DNA from: an alpha proteobacterium HIMB59
GTDB taxonomy: Bacteria > Pseudomonadota > Alphaproteobacteria > HIMB59
Direction: 5' to 3'
Length of the DNA stretch: 64,000 nucleotides
Assembly: GCA_000299115.1 (NCBI GenBank)
Contig: CP003801.1
Coordinates: forward strand, 1 to 64,000
Below the pieces are notes generated by a model. The model was not told the origin of the DNA and did no database searches. It saw only the letters and a list, made by a program, of their open reading frames with translations. Numbering within the stretch: position 1 is the stretch's first letter; each line of letters begins with the position of its first letter. Both the position numbers and the translations under genes were made by a program. Shown piece after piece: positions 35,606-44,235 of this stretch.

Positions 35606-36556
35606 CTATGTGAGATTTAAACATAATTTTTTTCCAAAAAAACCAATTTTTCCTCCAAAAACAGATTTTTTTGCTCTGAATTTGTTATTAGGACCTAAAA
35701 CAGCATCAACAAAATTGTTAATATTTTCATTTCTAGGCTGTTTTTTTAAGCTGAATCTCAAACTATAGTACAAAGACTGAACTGCAATCATTTGTAAAGT
35801 ATTATTGAGGTGCTTAAACTCTTGTACTTTAATCTCAAATCTTTTTTTAGATAATCTTTCAAAATAAGAAGAATAAAAATTAACCAAAAATTTCATATCT
35901 TGATAATTACTCATATCTTTTTTAATAGATTGAGAAATTTTAGAATTTGATGAAAGGTAAGATCGAACTTTATTTCTGGTATAGTCTAACTCAAAATTAC
36001 TACGATCCTCAAACCATATTAGTTTGTTTTTTCCTGCATAGGCTTTGATTTGTGTTTTTGAATATTCGACAAGAGGCCTATGGATATTTAATTTTTCAAA
36101 TTTTTCATTAAAAACATTTGAAAGTCCTAAAACATTCGAGGACTGTATCTTTCGGAGAAAGTAACTTTCTTTTAAATCATCTAAATGATGTCCTAAAAAG
36201 ACTTCGTCAGTACCAAGAATCTTGGATAGTTTTAGAATATAGTTATACCTAGCGGCGCGAGCTTTATTTTGAAAAGATGTTTCTTTTTTTCCTAATTTTA
36301 ATTTTCTAATGAATGTATTTTTTTTATTTAACCCATAATAATTTATAAATTTTTCAATTTCATATTTCCCCTCAACTCTTTTTTGATGATCAAAAAAAAT
36401 ATAAAAAATATTTTTTAGATCAAAGAATTGAGATTTATTAATTAAGTCATATAAAACAGTACTGTCTATACCACATGAAATAGCAATTAAGATTTTTTGT
36501 TTAGGAGAAAGATTTTTTTGAAGGTATTTTAAAAATTGGTTTTGATTAAGTGGCAA
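35606..36556 (-). CDS. tilS: tRNA(Ile)-lysidine synthase
   Basis: This PP-loop ATPase attaches lysine to C34 of the minor isoleucine tRNA so that it reads AUA. The loop is ILIAISCGIDSTVLYDL, where the canonical SGGxDS has Cys for the first Gly. GHHLDDLKESYFLR and the RNKVRSYL region are TilS-typical. At 316 aa it has the N-terminal domain and a reduced C-terminal part, as in other small genomes. The start is TTG, two bases after the cpoB stop. AUA codons are common in this AT-rich genome, so the enzyme should be essential. Confidence 0.9.
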   Translation of the reverse strand: MPLNQNQFLKYLQKNLSPKQKILIAISCGIDSTVLYDLINKSQFFDLKNIFYIFFDHQKRVEGKYEIEKFINYYGLNKKNTFIRKLKLGKKETSFQNKARAARYNYILKLSKILGTDEVFLGHHLDDLKESYFLRKIQSSNVLGLSNVFNEKFEKLNIHRPLVEYSKTQIKAYAGKNKLIWFEDRSNFELDYTRNKVRSYLSSNSKISQSIKKDMSNYQDMKFLVNFYSSYFERLSKKRFEIKVQEFKHLNNTLQMIAVQSLYYSLRFSLKKQPRNENINNFVDAVLGPNNKFRAKKSVFGGKIGFFGKKLCLNLT

Positions 36557-36557
36557 T

Positions 36558-37577
36558 TTAATTAATAATCAAACCGCATTCTTGCTCAGCTTGAAGAGAT
36601 TTAGAGTCTTCAATTACGTCTGAGTTATTCAGGTACTCATCAGAAAAAATAATATCCTCCATAATTAAGCATCCATTTTCCTGATCACCAATTCCAAATA
36701 AAGACCTTCCTAACCAGAAATAATTTTCAGCTTTAAACCTGTCTATATCAGAAAAATCTCTATGACGAATACCGAAATACTTAACTGAGTCTATTATGTT
36801 GTTTTCGATAAAGTTTGTTCTACCTAAAAGATAATATGCCTCTGATAGCATCTCCTTATTATCTGAGTCAGATTCAATGATTAACAATAAACTCTCAATG
36901 GCTTTTTGATTTTCTAAACTTGCTAAGCTTTGTTTTGCTAGTTGTAATTGAGCTTCTATATTAATTTTTGGTTTGTTAAGCTCAATCTCTTTTTCCTCAA
37001 GCAAACCTTCTAACTCGGATAATGTAGCAAGACCTTCTTCGCTCGGTTCGAGGTTTATAATTTCTTGTTCCTCTAAGCTAGATATTGAGAGCTTTCCTAA
37101 GGTTTGTTCAGGCAACTCCTCTTTGACTTCTAAAATATTTTCATTTTGAATATCAGACTCAGCAATCTGAAATTCCTCTAGAGACTGAGTATCATTTGAT
37201 TTTTCAGTAACTAAGTTGGAGGAACTTTCATCTATAGTTAATTCATTTGATGATGAAATTGATTTATTTTGATCAAATTGTGGCGATGTATAAAGTTGAT
37301 ATAAATTTGCTATATCGTCTTTCATATCTTTGATTTGCTTTTCAAAGGAATCAAATTTTTCGAGTAAAAGCTGTATTTGATTATTTATTTTCTCTAAATC
37401 TTGGTTGTCTGAGTCAACAATATTGGGTGAATTATTTTGGTAAACGAATTTTTGTAAATCGATTATGTCTTTTTTAACTCTTTCAAGATCAACTTCAATC
37501 TTATTGTGATTTTGAGAGAAAGAATACGAACTTAGAAAAATAAATAAAGTTGAGAAAATGATTTTAACGAAAAACAT
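36558..37577 (-). CDS. cpoB: Tol-Pal associated periplasmic protein CpoB/YbgF
   Basis: This is an exported protein of the Tol-Pal system that links outer-membrane constriction to peptidoglycan synthesis. A signal peptide covers about residues 1-21 (cleavage after SFS). Residues about 27-105 form a coiled coil of the trimerisation type, residues 110-215 an acidic linker, and residues about 218-335 contain tetratricopeptide-like repeats (EAYYLLGRTNF, AENYFWLGRSLF). At 339 aa it is longer than usual because of the linker. It follows pal with a GC-rich hairpin between them. Confidence 0.85.
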   Translation of the reverse strand: MFFVKIIFSTLFIFLSSYSFSQNHNKIEVDLERVKKDIIDLQKFVYQNNSPNIVDSDNQDLEKINNQIQLLLEKFDSFEKQIKDMKDDIANLYQLYTSPQFDQNKSISSSNELTIDESSSNLVTEKSNDTQSLEEFQIAESDIQNENILEVKEELPEQTLGKLSISSLEEQEIINLEPSEEGLATLSELEGLLEEKEIELNKPKINIEAQLQLAKQSLASLENQKAIESLLLIIESDSDNKEMLSEAYYLLGRTNFIENNIIDSVKYFGIRHRDFSDIDRFKAENYFWLGRSLFGIGDQENGCLIMEDIIFSDEYLNNSDVIEDSKSLQAEQECGLIIN

Positions 37578-37587
37578 TTTTAGATTT

Positions 37588-37609
37588 GGTGCCCAATATT
37601 CTGGGCACC
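37588..37609 (-). other. GC-rich stem-loop between pal and cpoB
   Basis: GGTGCCCA (37588-37595) and TGGGCACC (37602-37609) form a perfect 8-base stem with a 6-base loop in the 47-base gap between the pal stop and the cpoB start. No T-run follows on either strand, so it is not a classical terminator; it more likely blocks 3' exonucleases and stabilises the upstream pal message, or reduces read-through. It stands out in this AT-rich DNA. Confidence 0.65.
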
Positions 37610-37624
37610 TAAAAGAAATTAGAA

Positions 37625-38119
37625 TTAGTTAGTTACTGTAGTAACGCCACGTCTATTTTGACTATAAGCTGTTTCATCTGATCCAACAACTTCAGGTCTT
37701 TCTTTACCCCAGCTGATGTATTCCATTCTGTTGGTATCAATTCCAGCTTGAGCTAAGTAAGAATAGACAGCAAAAGCTCTCTTATCACCAAGAGCTAAGT
37801 TGTATTCTCTCGTTCCACGCTCATCTGCGTGACCTTCAATTGTTATGTTAGTATCAGGGTATTGCATTAACCAAGCAGCTTGAGCATCAAGCGTAGCTTG
37901 AGCGTCAACAGTTAGTTCTGAGCTATCAAACTCAAAGAATACTCTATCGCCAACATTTACGATTAAATCTTCTTGGGTTCCTGCAGTAATACTACTATCT
38001 GATCCAGAGCTAGTGCTGGAAGAAGCAGCATCTACGTCTCCGCCTTGTTGGGTATTTGTAGCTGCACATGAGGCTAGGAAAAAGCCAGTTACAACTAAAA
38101 GTAGTAATTTTTTTAACAT
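37625..38119 (-). CDS. pal: Peptidoglycan-associated lipoprotein Pal
   Basis: This outer-membrane lipoprotein binds peptidoglycan and TolB. The lipobox is LASC at about residues 15-18 after a short hydrophobic signal. A Ser/Gly/Thr linker follows, then the OmpA-like domain (about 55-164) with VFFEFDSSEL, IEGHADERGTREYNLALGDKRA and the Arg/Asp pair contacting diaminopimelate. At 164 aa it is typical. A clear ribosome binding site (GGAGAT) precedes the ATG. A 131-base gap separates it from tolB and probably carries its own promoter. Confidence 0.95.
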   Translation of the reverse strand: MLKKLLLLVVTGFFLASCAATNTQQGGDVDAASSSTSSGSDSSITAGTQEDLIVNVGDRVFFEFDSSELTVDAQATLDAQAAWLMQYPDTNITIEGHADERGTREYNLALGDKRAFAVYSYLAQAGIDTNRMEYISWGKERPEVVGSDETAYSQNRRGVTTVTN

Positions 38120-38250
38120 TATTATCTCCGCGTAAATATATTTTAACTATAGTTGTGATACATAAACACTGAATTTCTGGGAAATCAAGTTAATATTTTT
38201 TAATAATTCCCCAATTTAAGTTCAAGAAATTAGCTAATTTAGTAATTTGT

Positions 38251-39567
38251 CTATAAAAGTGGGGACCAAGCAGGGTCACTTCCATCTCGTGGGGTTGGTA
38301 TGATTCTCTCATTATAGCCGGTAATATCAATAAAATGGATAGTCGTTTCACCTCCGGTTCCATCCAAATTTGATTTTTGCTGACGATAAAAAATTAGATA
38401 TCTTCCATTCGGAGACCAAGCAGGCGACTCGAGTGCAAAGTCTTGAACAATAATTCTCTCATTGTCTCCGTTAGTATCCATGACACCTATATAAAAGTTT
38501 GGTTTTCTATTTTTAACAAAAGCTATCAAATCTCCTCTCGGAGACCAAACTGGATTTCCATAAACGCCTTTACCTTTTGAAATTCTTTTAATATTACTTC
38601 CATCTTTATCCATAATATATAGCTGCGGGCTACCACTACGATCAGAGTTAAAAACTATTTTTTCTCCATCGGGTGAATAAGATGGTGACGTATCTATACC
38701 TGAGTCATTGGTAAGCCTTGTTATAGATCTAGTGTTTAGATCCATAGAATAAATTTCTGAATTGGCAGTCTTTGAGTCTGAAAAAGACATTACAACACTT
38801 TTGCTATCAGGTGAGAATCTAGGAGCAAAAGTCATACCTGGAAAATCGCCAACGATCTCTCTTTCACCAGTTTTTAAATCATAGATATAAACTCTTGGAA
38901 GATTATTCTTGTATTCCATATATGTAATAGTTTGATTATTAGGCGCGAACCTTGGGGTAAGAACTAGGTTTTTCCCATCAGTTAAAAATTGATGACTATC
39001 AAGATGTCCATCTTGATCCATTATGGCCAGTCTTTTTATTCTTTGGTCTAAAGGCCCTACCTCAGATACGTAAACAATTCTTGTATCAAAGTAACCCGTT
39101 TCGCCAGTGATCCTTTCATAAACGATATCGCTCACGGTATGGCCTACTCTTCTAATCAGTCCTTCGTCTGGAATGGTAAGCTGTAACTTTTCAATTTCTT
39201 TAGCATTAAAAACATCGTACAACCTCATTCGTAAGCGAATACCTTTGTCAGTTTTAGTAACATCCGCACTTAATAAAAATTGTGCTTTAATTAACTTCCA
39301 ATCTTCAAATCTAGGGACTTTTTCTACAAGGTTATCTGATTGGATATATAGATCTTCGTTTACAGTATAAAAAAGTCCAGAATTAGTAAGATTATTAGAA
39401 ATTATTTGCCTAATAGTATTGCCGTATCTGGACGTATCTGCGTCTTCTCCAAAAACCTGTGTGATGGCTATAGGTGTTGGTTCTACTTTACCTTGGGCAA
39501 TAGTGACCTCCAAAGCACCATAAGAATTAAAAGCAAAAAAAATAAAAGTAATTAAATATTTAATCAT
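38251..39567 (-). CDS. tolB: Tol-Pal system periplasmic protein TolB
   Basis: This periplasmic beta-propeller protein connects TolA, Pal and porins. The signal peptide ends at about residue 18 (SYG-AL). The N-terminal domain (to about residue 165) precedes a six-bladed propeller with repeated SPD/SPxG...I.F motifs: FSPDSKSVVMSFSD, YSPDGEKIVFNSDRSG, SPRGDLIAFV and SPNGRYLIFYRQ. At 438 aa it is complete. Confidence 0.96.
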   Translation of the reverse strand: MIKYLITFIFFAFNSYGALEVTIAQGKVEPTPIAITQVFGEDADTSRYGNTIRQIISNNLTNSGLFYTVNEDLYIQSDNLVEKVPRFEDWKLIKAQFLLSADVTKTDKGIRLRMRLYDVFNAKEIEKLQLTIPDEGLIRRVGHTVSDIVYERITGETGYFDTRIVYVSEVGPLDQRIKRLAIMDQDGHLDSHQFLTDGKNLVLTPRFAPNNQTITYMEYKNNLPRVYIYDLKTGEREIVGDFPGMTFAPRFSPDSKSVVMSFSDSKTANSEIYSMDLNTRSITRLTNDSGIDTSPSYSPDGEKIVFNSDRSGSPQLYIMDKDGSNIKRISKGKGVYGNPVWSPRGDLIAFVKNRKPNFYIGVMDTNGDNERIIVQDFALESPAWSPNGRYLIFYRQQKSNLDGTGGETTIHFIDITGYNERIIPTPRDGSDPAWSPLL

Positions 39568-39627
39568 TTATTTAAAATTTGATGTTGAATAATAGCATAC
39601 TACTTGGATCGATATATTAATTATTTA

Positions 39628-40683
39628 TTAATCAAACATCCAGCTGAAATCAAAAGTAAAATTGATTTCTTTCCACAGATCATATTTATCTTCTGGAAGA
39701 AGTAAGGGGCTACAATCAGGATTATTAACTGCTCTCATGGCAGCCTCTGCTGCAGTTCTGAAAGATGGATCACTCAATCGCTCTTGGTTCACTACCTTCG
39801 CACTTTTCACAGTTCTATCTGGGTTCACCTCGATGAAAATAACCGGTTTGATCTCTTTCAGATTTGCAACACCAACATTTAGATTTAGACATGAATGAAG
39901 CTGTTGTCTTAATAGGTCAATTTCTGAAATAGTCATAGTAGCTGCAACTTTTTCTGTAAAGACCTCCTCTTGTTTTACCTCTGTTTCTTCTTGGACTTTT
40001 TTAAACTCTTGATCAACATTTTCTAAATCTTTTAAAACTGTACTTACATTGAATGATTTTTTGTTTGGCTTTTTCTTAACCACTATTTGTAAATTATCAA
40101 AAGGCTGTTCAATTTCTTTTGGCTCCGGTTTTTTCTTTAACTGTATCTCAAAATCATTTTCAATAGGAGCTGGAGCAATCTCCTCAGGTTCTTGGATTTT
40201 TTCTTCAGGCACTTCATCGATTACAAATTTATTTGCTTGATCTGAAGAATTATCTACCAATATTTCCTCAACGTCATTTATTTCAGGTTCTGCTATTTCA
40301 GACACTATCTCTTTAACTGGTGGCTCAGGTTCTGAAACTTCGGGTAAGGTTTCTTCTACAACGGGTTCGGTTATTTCAGGAGCCTCTTCAACTTCTACTA
40401 CCTCTTCGATCACTTCCTCTTGTAAAGTTGGTATTATTTCATTGATCTCCTCTTGAAATTCTGGTGCAGCTGTTTCTTCTTCTACAATGAACATTTCAAC
40501 AGGTAATATCATTGGAATATCACTCACTTCTTTTTGAAAAGTGAAGTTAATCATGGGAATAAGTATCAAAAGATGTATTAAGAAAGATAGAAACTGAAAA
40601 AAAAGATCACTTTTTCTATATGAAAAGTCCTCAAAAAATAAAACTAATCTGCGAAAAGGGTTATAAAGAGAGATGGTGCTCAC
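39628..40683 (-). CDS. tolA: Tol-Pal system protein TolA
   Basis: This is an inner-membrane anchored protein that spans the periplasm to reach TolB/Pal. A single membrane segment is at about residues 29-50. The central part (60-240) is very rich in Glu, Pro and Val with repeats such as EEV and PEV, in place of the Ala/Lys-rich helix of enterobacteria. The C-terminal domain (about 255-351) carries IFIEVNPDRTVKSAKVV and AAEAAMRAVNNPDCSPLLLP, as in TolA/TonB. The start codon is GTG, directly after the tolR stop. Confidence 0.88.
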   Translation of the reverse strand: MSTISLYNPFRRLVLFFEDFSYRKSDLFFQFLSFLIHLLILIPMINFTFQKEVSDIPMILPVEMFIVEEETAAPEFQEEINEIIPTLQEEVIEEVVEVEEAPEITEPVVEETLPEVSEPEPPVKEIVSEIAEPEINDVEEILVDNSSDQANKFVIDEVPEEKIQEPEEIAPAPIENDFEIQLKKKPEPKEIEQPFDNLQIVVKKKPNKKSFNVSTVLKDLENVDQEFKKVQEETEVKQEEVFTEKVAATMTISEIDLLRQQLHSCLNLNVGVANLKEIKPVIFIEVNPDRTVKSAKVVNQERLSDPSFRTAAEAAMRAVNNPDCSPLLLPEDKYDLWKEINFTFDFSWMFD

Positions 40684-41079
40684 TTAACTTGGTTTTTTTG
40701 TTACAAGAGCTATTTTAAGAAATCCGGATGTATTCAAAGCTCCTAAAACTTTCATTACCTCTCCATAATTGATGGAAGTATCAGCTCTAAGAAAAATACG
40801 AATATCATTATTGGAACCAGCAATAATTTTTACCTTGGAAATCAATTCCTCAAAAACAATCAGATCCTCACCTAAATAAATTTCATTATTTTCATTAATA
40901 GATATTTCTAATGGCTCTTTTTGAGCATCAAGAGAGTTAGCTTCTACTTTGGGAAGGTTTACAGGCACACCAACTGTTAACAGTGGAGCAGTAACCATAA
41001 AAACAATAAGCAAAACTAACATCACATCGACCATAGGAGTGACGTTGATATTAGAAACTGGACGATTTTTTTTTCTCAT
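40684..41079 (-). CDS. tolR: Tol-Pal system protein TolR (ExbD family)
   Basis: This proton-channel partner of TolQ has one N-terminal membrane helix (about residues 15-38) with the essential Asp in NVTPMVDVMLVLLIVFMV. The periplasmic part (50-131) has the family IRADTSINYGEVMKVL-like stretch RADTSINYGEVM. The 131-aa length is normal. It touches both neighbours: the tolQ stop precedes it without spacer and its own stop abuts the tolA GTG. Confidence 0.95.
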   Translation of the reverse strand: MRKKNRPVSNINVTPMVDVMLVLLIVFMVTAPLLTVGVPVNLPKVEANSLDAQKEPLEISINENNEIYLGEDLIVFEELISKVKIIAGSNNDIRIFLRADTSINYGEVMKVLGALNTSGFLKIALVTKKPS

Positions 41080-41778
41080 TTAGTTAACTTGACGAGAAAT
41101 AATGTTTACCAAGTCCTTTCCAAAACTTTCTGCCTCTGATAAATAAGTATCAATTCTAGAAGTAATCATATTATAAAATGCGGTAGAAGGGATGGCTACA
41201 AATAAGCCAAGAGCAGTAACGAAAAGTGCTTCTGCTATTCCAGGTGCTACCACAGCTAAATTAGTATTTTGAGCAATTGCAATAGCTTGAAAGCTATTCA
41301 TGATCCCCCAAACAGTTCCAAAAAGTCCAACAAATGGCGCCACAGAACCAGAAGATGCAAGAAATGATAAGCCTTTATTAAGGCTGGTATCCTCTGCTGC
41401 GATCGATAAGTCTAGAGAGGTATAAAGTCTTTGAATAAATGCAGAGTCTATTTTATTTTTTTGTAAACGAGATTTTTCATACTCTCCCATTATATTTCTA
41501 AAAATGTTAGAATAGCTTTCCTGATCGAAATCATCTATTTGCTGATACAATTCATCTAACGAGATGCCTGACCAAAAATGATTTTCAAATTGTTTAGAAA
41601 TCTTTCTTTGCTTGTTAATTAATAAAATTTTTTGGATAATAATTTTCCATGACTGAATGGAGAAAATGACAAGTAAAATAATTACTAATTTTACAACCCA
41701 ATCAGATTTTAAAAACATCCCAAACATAGAAAAGTCTACAGACCCCTCTAATGCTGCTAAGTTTACAACTTCTTCCAT
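41080..41778 (-). CDS. tolQ: Tol-Pal system protein TolQ (ExbB family)
   Basis: This is a three-span inner-membrane protein of the MotA/TolQ/ExbB proton channel. Spans lie at about residues 29-48, 137-160 and 172-195; LASSGSVAPFVGLFGTVWGIMNSFQAI and PGIAEALFVTALGLFVAIPSTAFYN are characteristic. At 232 aa it is complete. It follows the small nuclease-like gene by three bases; the ybgC thioesterase that usually precedes tolQ is absent. Confidence 0.95.
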   Translation of the reverse strand: MEEVVNLAALEGSVDFSMFGMFLKSDWVVKLVIILLVIFSIQSWKIIIQKILLINKQRKISKQFENHFWSGISLDELYQQIDDFDQESYSNIFRNIMGEYEKSRLQKNKIDSAFIQRLYTSLDLSIAAEDTSLNKGLSFLASSGSVAPFVGLFGTVWGIMNSFQAIAIAQNTNLAVVAPGIAEALFVTALGLFVAIPSTAFYNMITSRIDTYLSEAESFGKDLVNIISRQVN

Positions 41779-41781
41779 TAA

Positions 41782-42123
41782 TTAATCCTCGTTATTTTCT
41801 ATTTCGTCAGAATTTACTTTATTTTCAAGTTCTTTTGAAACTTCATCAAAATCATCTGAATGTACCATTATCCAAAAACCAGGTCTATTTTTTTCACACA
41901 AAGCAATCACTGGGGTTTTTTTCTCTTTATCAGCTAAAACTTTAGTATCATCCCAAAGTTTAACGGCAGAATGTTTGGCCCTTAATTTGCACTCTATAAA
42001 TAAGTTATCATGGACCACATCAGAATGTGTGACCTTTGAGTTAATTCCGCTTAAAGCGTTACGAACACCACCAAAAAATCTAGCAACTAATCGCTCTCTA
42101 TTTTTCCAAGCTTTATCAGGCAC
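41782..42123 (-). CDS. Small PDDEXK-type nuclease-like protein at the ruvC position
   Basis: This is a 113-aa protein with a probable PD-(D/E)xK nuclease core: FFGGVRNALSG at the N-terminus, then Asp35 in HSDVVHD, and Glu44-Cys-Lys46 in LFIECKLR, followed by KKTPVIALCEKNRPGFWIMVH. The pattern recalls small phage and archaeal Hjc-like resolvases and phage endonucleases. I chose the GTG at 42123, which overlaps the yebC stop by eight bases (GTGCCTGA) like other starts here; a TTG at 42150 would extend it by nine residues. It lies exactly where alphaproteobacteria usually have ruvC-ruvA-ruvB-ybgC between yebC and tolQ. Activity is inferred; a structure-specific junction nuclease is one possibility. 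Confidence 0.65.
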   Translation of the reverse strand: MPDKAWKNRERLVARFFGGVRNALSGINSKVTHSDVVHDNLFIECKLRAKHSAVKLWDDTKVLADKEKKTPVIALCEKNRPGFWIMVHSDDFDEVSKELENKVNSDEIENNED

Positions 42124-42856
42124 TTGAATTATCCAATAATGAGCTATCAAAATCTAAGTTTGAAAAACAATTTTGTACATCGTCATTATCCTCTAAATCT
42201 TCATTCAATTTTATCAAACGATTTAGTTCATCTTCTTTTTCAATATTGACAGTCATATTAGGCTTCCAAATAATAGATGCACTTTCAATTTCCATATTTT
42301 TTTCTCTCATAGCTTTTTCTAATGAAGCTAGGTCTTCATATTTACAAAATATATAAGTCATACCATCTTCGGTCGTGTAATCATCTAGGCCGCAATCAAG
42401 TAATTGCTCCAAAGTCGTATCATCCAAGATTCCATGCATTTGGATTTCTCCAACTTTATCAAAATTAAAACTCACACTTCCCGTTTCTCCTAAATTTCCT
42501 CCATTCTTAGAAAAGATTGATCGAATTTCAGAGGCGGTTCTATTTTTATTATCAGTAAGGGCTTCTACAATAAATGCTGTTCCAAATGGACCATATCCCT
42601 CGTATCGTACTTCTGTGTAGTCTGTGGTATCTGTATTATTTTTATTAATAGCTCTGTCAACATTGTCCTTTGGCATATTGACACTTCGGGCATTATTAAT
42701 TGCTAGGCGAAGACGAGGGTTAGACTCAGGGTCGGTGCCACCAATTTTTACTGCTATCTGAATTTCTCTTCCAATTTTAGCAAACTGTTTTGCCCTTTTT
42801 TTATCTTGGGCACCTTTTCGATATTGAATGTTTTTAAACTTAGAATGACCTGCCAT
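42116..42856 (-). CDS. yebC: YebC/PmpR-family protein
   Basis: MAGHSKFKNIQYRKGAQDKKRAKQF is the unmistakable N-terminus of the YebC family; GGTDPESNPRLRLAI, NMPKDNVDRAI and YEGYGPFGTAFIVEALTDNKNRTASEIR follow. Members act as transcription regulators or, as shown for some, as translation factors relieving stalls at proline stretches. At 246 aa it is full length. It follows ymdB by three bases. Confidence 0.95.
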   Translation of the reverse strand: MAGHSKFKNIQYRKGAQDKKRAKQFAKIGREIQIAVKIGGTDPESNPRLRLAINNARSVNMPKDNVDRAINKNNTDTTDYTEVRYEGYGPFGTAFIVEALTDNKNRTASEIRSIFSKNGGNLGETGSVSFNFDKVGEIQMHGILDDTTLEQLLDCGLDDYTTEDGMTYIFCKYEDLASLEKAMREKNMEIESASIIWKPNMTVNIEKEDELNRLIKLNEDLEDNDDVQNCFSNLDFDSSLLDNSSA

Positions 42857-42859
42857 AAC

Positions 42860-43675
42860 TTAAGATAGTAAATTACGATCTAAAACACCACCAATTTGAA
42901 TAGATTGAATGGTACTTTTTTGTCCCTTATTACTTGAAATAACAGCTCCAGAAATGGTCGCCTCACCTTCTGCGGGTTCCAAGCGAGGAGTATTCGACTC
43001 CGATCTCATTCTCTTGATTGCATTATCTTTTTTCATTCCAATAACAGAATTGTAATCACCCGTCATACCGATATCAGTTTGAAAACAAGTACCTTTATCC
43101 AAGACTCTTGCATCCATGGTGGGGATGTGAACATGTGTTCCATAAATAGCTGTAAATTTTCCATCATAATTTTGAGCGATACCATTTTTTTCTGAAGTGA
43201 CCTCAGCATGTACCTCCAAAAAAGAATAATCAATTTCATGGTCATTTATAATGGACAGAAGTTTTGTGTCTATTGACTCAAAAGGATTGCTCAATGGCAA
43301 ATCAATAAAGGTTTTTCCATGAACTTGTGATACTAGTATTCTTTCTCCGTTGAGGTGGGTAAAAATTTTATATCCTTGGCCCGGTGAGTCTTCGGTAAAA
43401 TTTATTGGTCTTATTATATTGTGGTCAGGGTTATTTTGCATGTATGCAATGATTTCTTCCTTTTTCCAAGCATGGTTACCTAAAGTAATGGCATCTGCAC
43501 CCCAGCTCATCATATCTTCATAAATTTTGCCTGTAATTCCATAGCCGCCCGCAGAGTTTTCTCCATTGATAATGGTGAAATCGATAGAAAAATGCTCTTG
43601 AATTTTTTTTAAATTATTTTGAAGTGCATTTCTGCCAGAGCGGCCGACGACATCACCAATAATTAAAAAATTCAT
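42860..43675 (-). CDS. ymdB: YmdB-family metallophosphoesterase
   Basis: This calcineurin-like phosphoesterase resembles Bacillus YmdB, a 2',3'-cyclic nucleotide phosphodiesterase. Metal-binding motifs: FLIIGDVVGRSGR, INGENSAGGYGIT, LGNHAWKKEEI, EVHAEVTSEKNG and GTHVHIPTMDA. TDIGMTGDYNSVIGM is typical for the family. At 271 aa it is complete. It overlaps fau by ATGA and leads into yebC, a conserved alphaproteobacterial order. Confidence 0.92.
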   Translation of the reverse strand: MNFLIIGDVVGRSGRNALQNNLKKIQEHFSIDFTIINGENSAGGYGITGKIYEDMMSWGADAITLGNHAWKKEEIIAYMQNNPDHNIIRPINFTEDSPGQGYKIFTHLNGERILVSQVHGKTFIDLPLSNPFESIDTKLLSIINDHEIDYSFLEVHAEVTSEKNGIAQNYDGKFTAIYGTHVHIPTMDARVLDKGTCFQTDIGMTGDYNSVIGMKKDNAIKRMRSESNTPRLEPAEGEATISGAVISSNKGQKSTIQSIQIGGVLDRNLLS

Positions 43676-44235
43676 ATTTGATAAGTTGTATTCTCTGTAC
43701 AGATATAATCAACTTTTTCATCAAAACTATCTTGAAATTGATATGGAGTTTTTTGGTTTTCAAATGCCGCTAGGATAGAGGTGATTTTCTTTTTTTGTTT
43801 TAAGAGACTCAGTGTACGGTCAAAAAATCCTCCTCCATATCCTACACGATATCCTTTCTCATTGAATGCGGAACATGATGCAATGACAATATCTGGATCA
43901 ATTGCATCATTACCTGTCGGTTCCATAATGCCGCCATATCCTTTTTCAAGATTGGAGTTATTTGGGGAATAAAAAAAGTATTTGAGTGGGTTATGTTCAT
44001 CAATCACTCTGGGTAATAAGCAAGTCAATCCTCTGTTTTCTAATTCTGTTGCCATTAAAATTACATCAACTTCATTTTTATAGGGATAAAAAAGCCCAAT
44101 AGTCTTTATTGAATTTAAAGTGCTAACGATCTTTAAAATACTCTTATTCACTATTATCGAATTGTTCCTAACATTAGTTGAAGACATCTCTTGGCGAATT
44201 TGGAGATGGTGTTTTCGAATTTCTTTTTTATTCAA
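43672..44235 (-). CDS. fau: 5-formyltetrahydrofolate cyclo-ligase
   Basis: This enzyme (YgfA/MTHFS) returns 5-formyl-THF to the active folate pool with ATP. Family blocks are RKHHLQIRQEM at the N-terminus, GLFYPYKNEVD, CLLPRVIDEHNPLKYF, and the C-terminal binding loop KGYRVGYGGGFFDRTL. At 187 aa it is standard. The start is TTG, overlapping the zapA stop by eight bases (TTGAATAA). In many proteobacteria 6S RNA lies between zapA and this gene, but here there is no room. Confidence 0.9.
   Translation of the reverse strand: MNKKEIRKHHLQIRQEMSSTNVRNNSIIVNKSILKIVSTLNSIKTIGLFYPYKNEVDVILMATELENRGLTCLLPRVIDEHNPLKYFFYSPNNSNLEKGYGGIMEPTGNDAIDPDIVIASCSAFNEKGYRVGYGGGFFDRTLSLLKQKKKITSILAAFENQKTPYQFQDSFDEKVDYICTENTTYQI

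Noticed and set aside
38227-38240. Perfect 14-base palindrome AAATTAGCTAATTT in the tolB-pal gap
   Set aside because: In DNA this AT-rich about ten such palindromes are expected by chance in 64 kb, and nothing ties it to a known operator.
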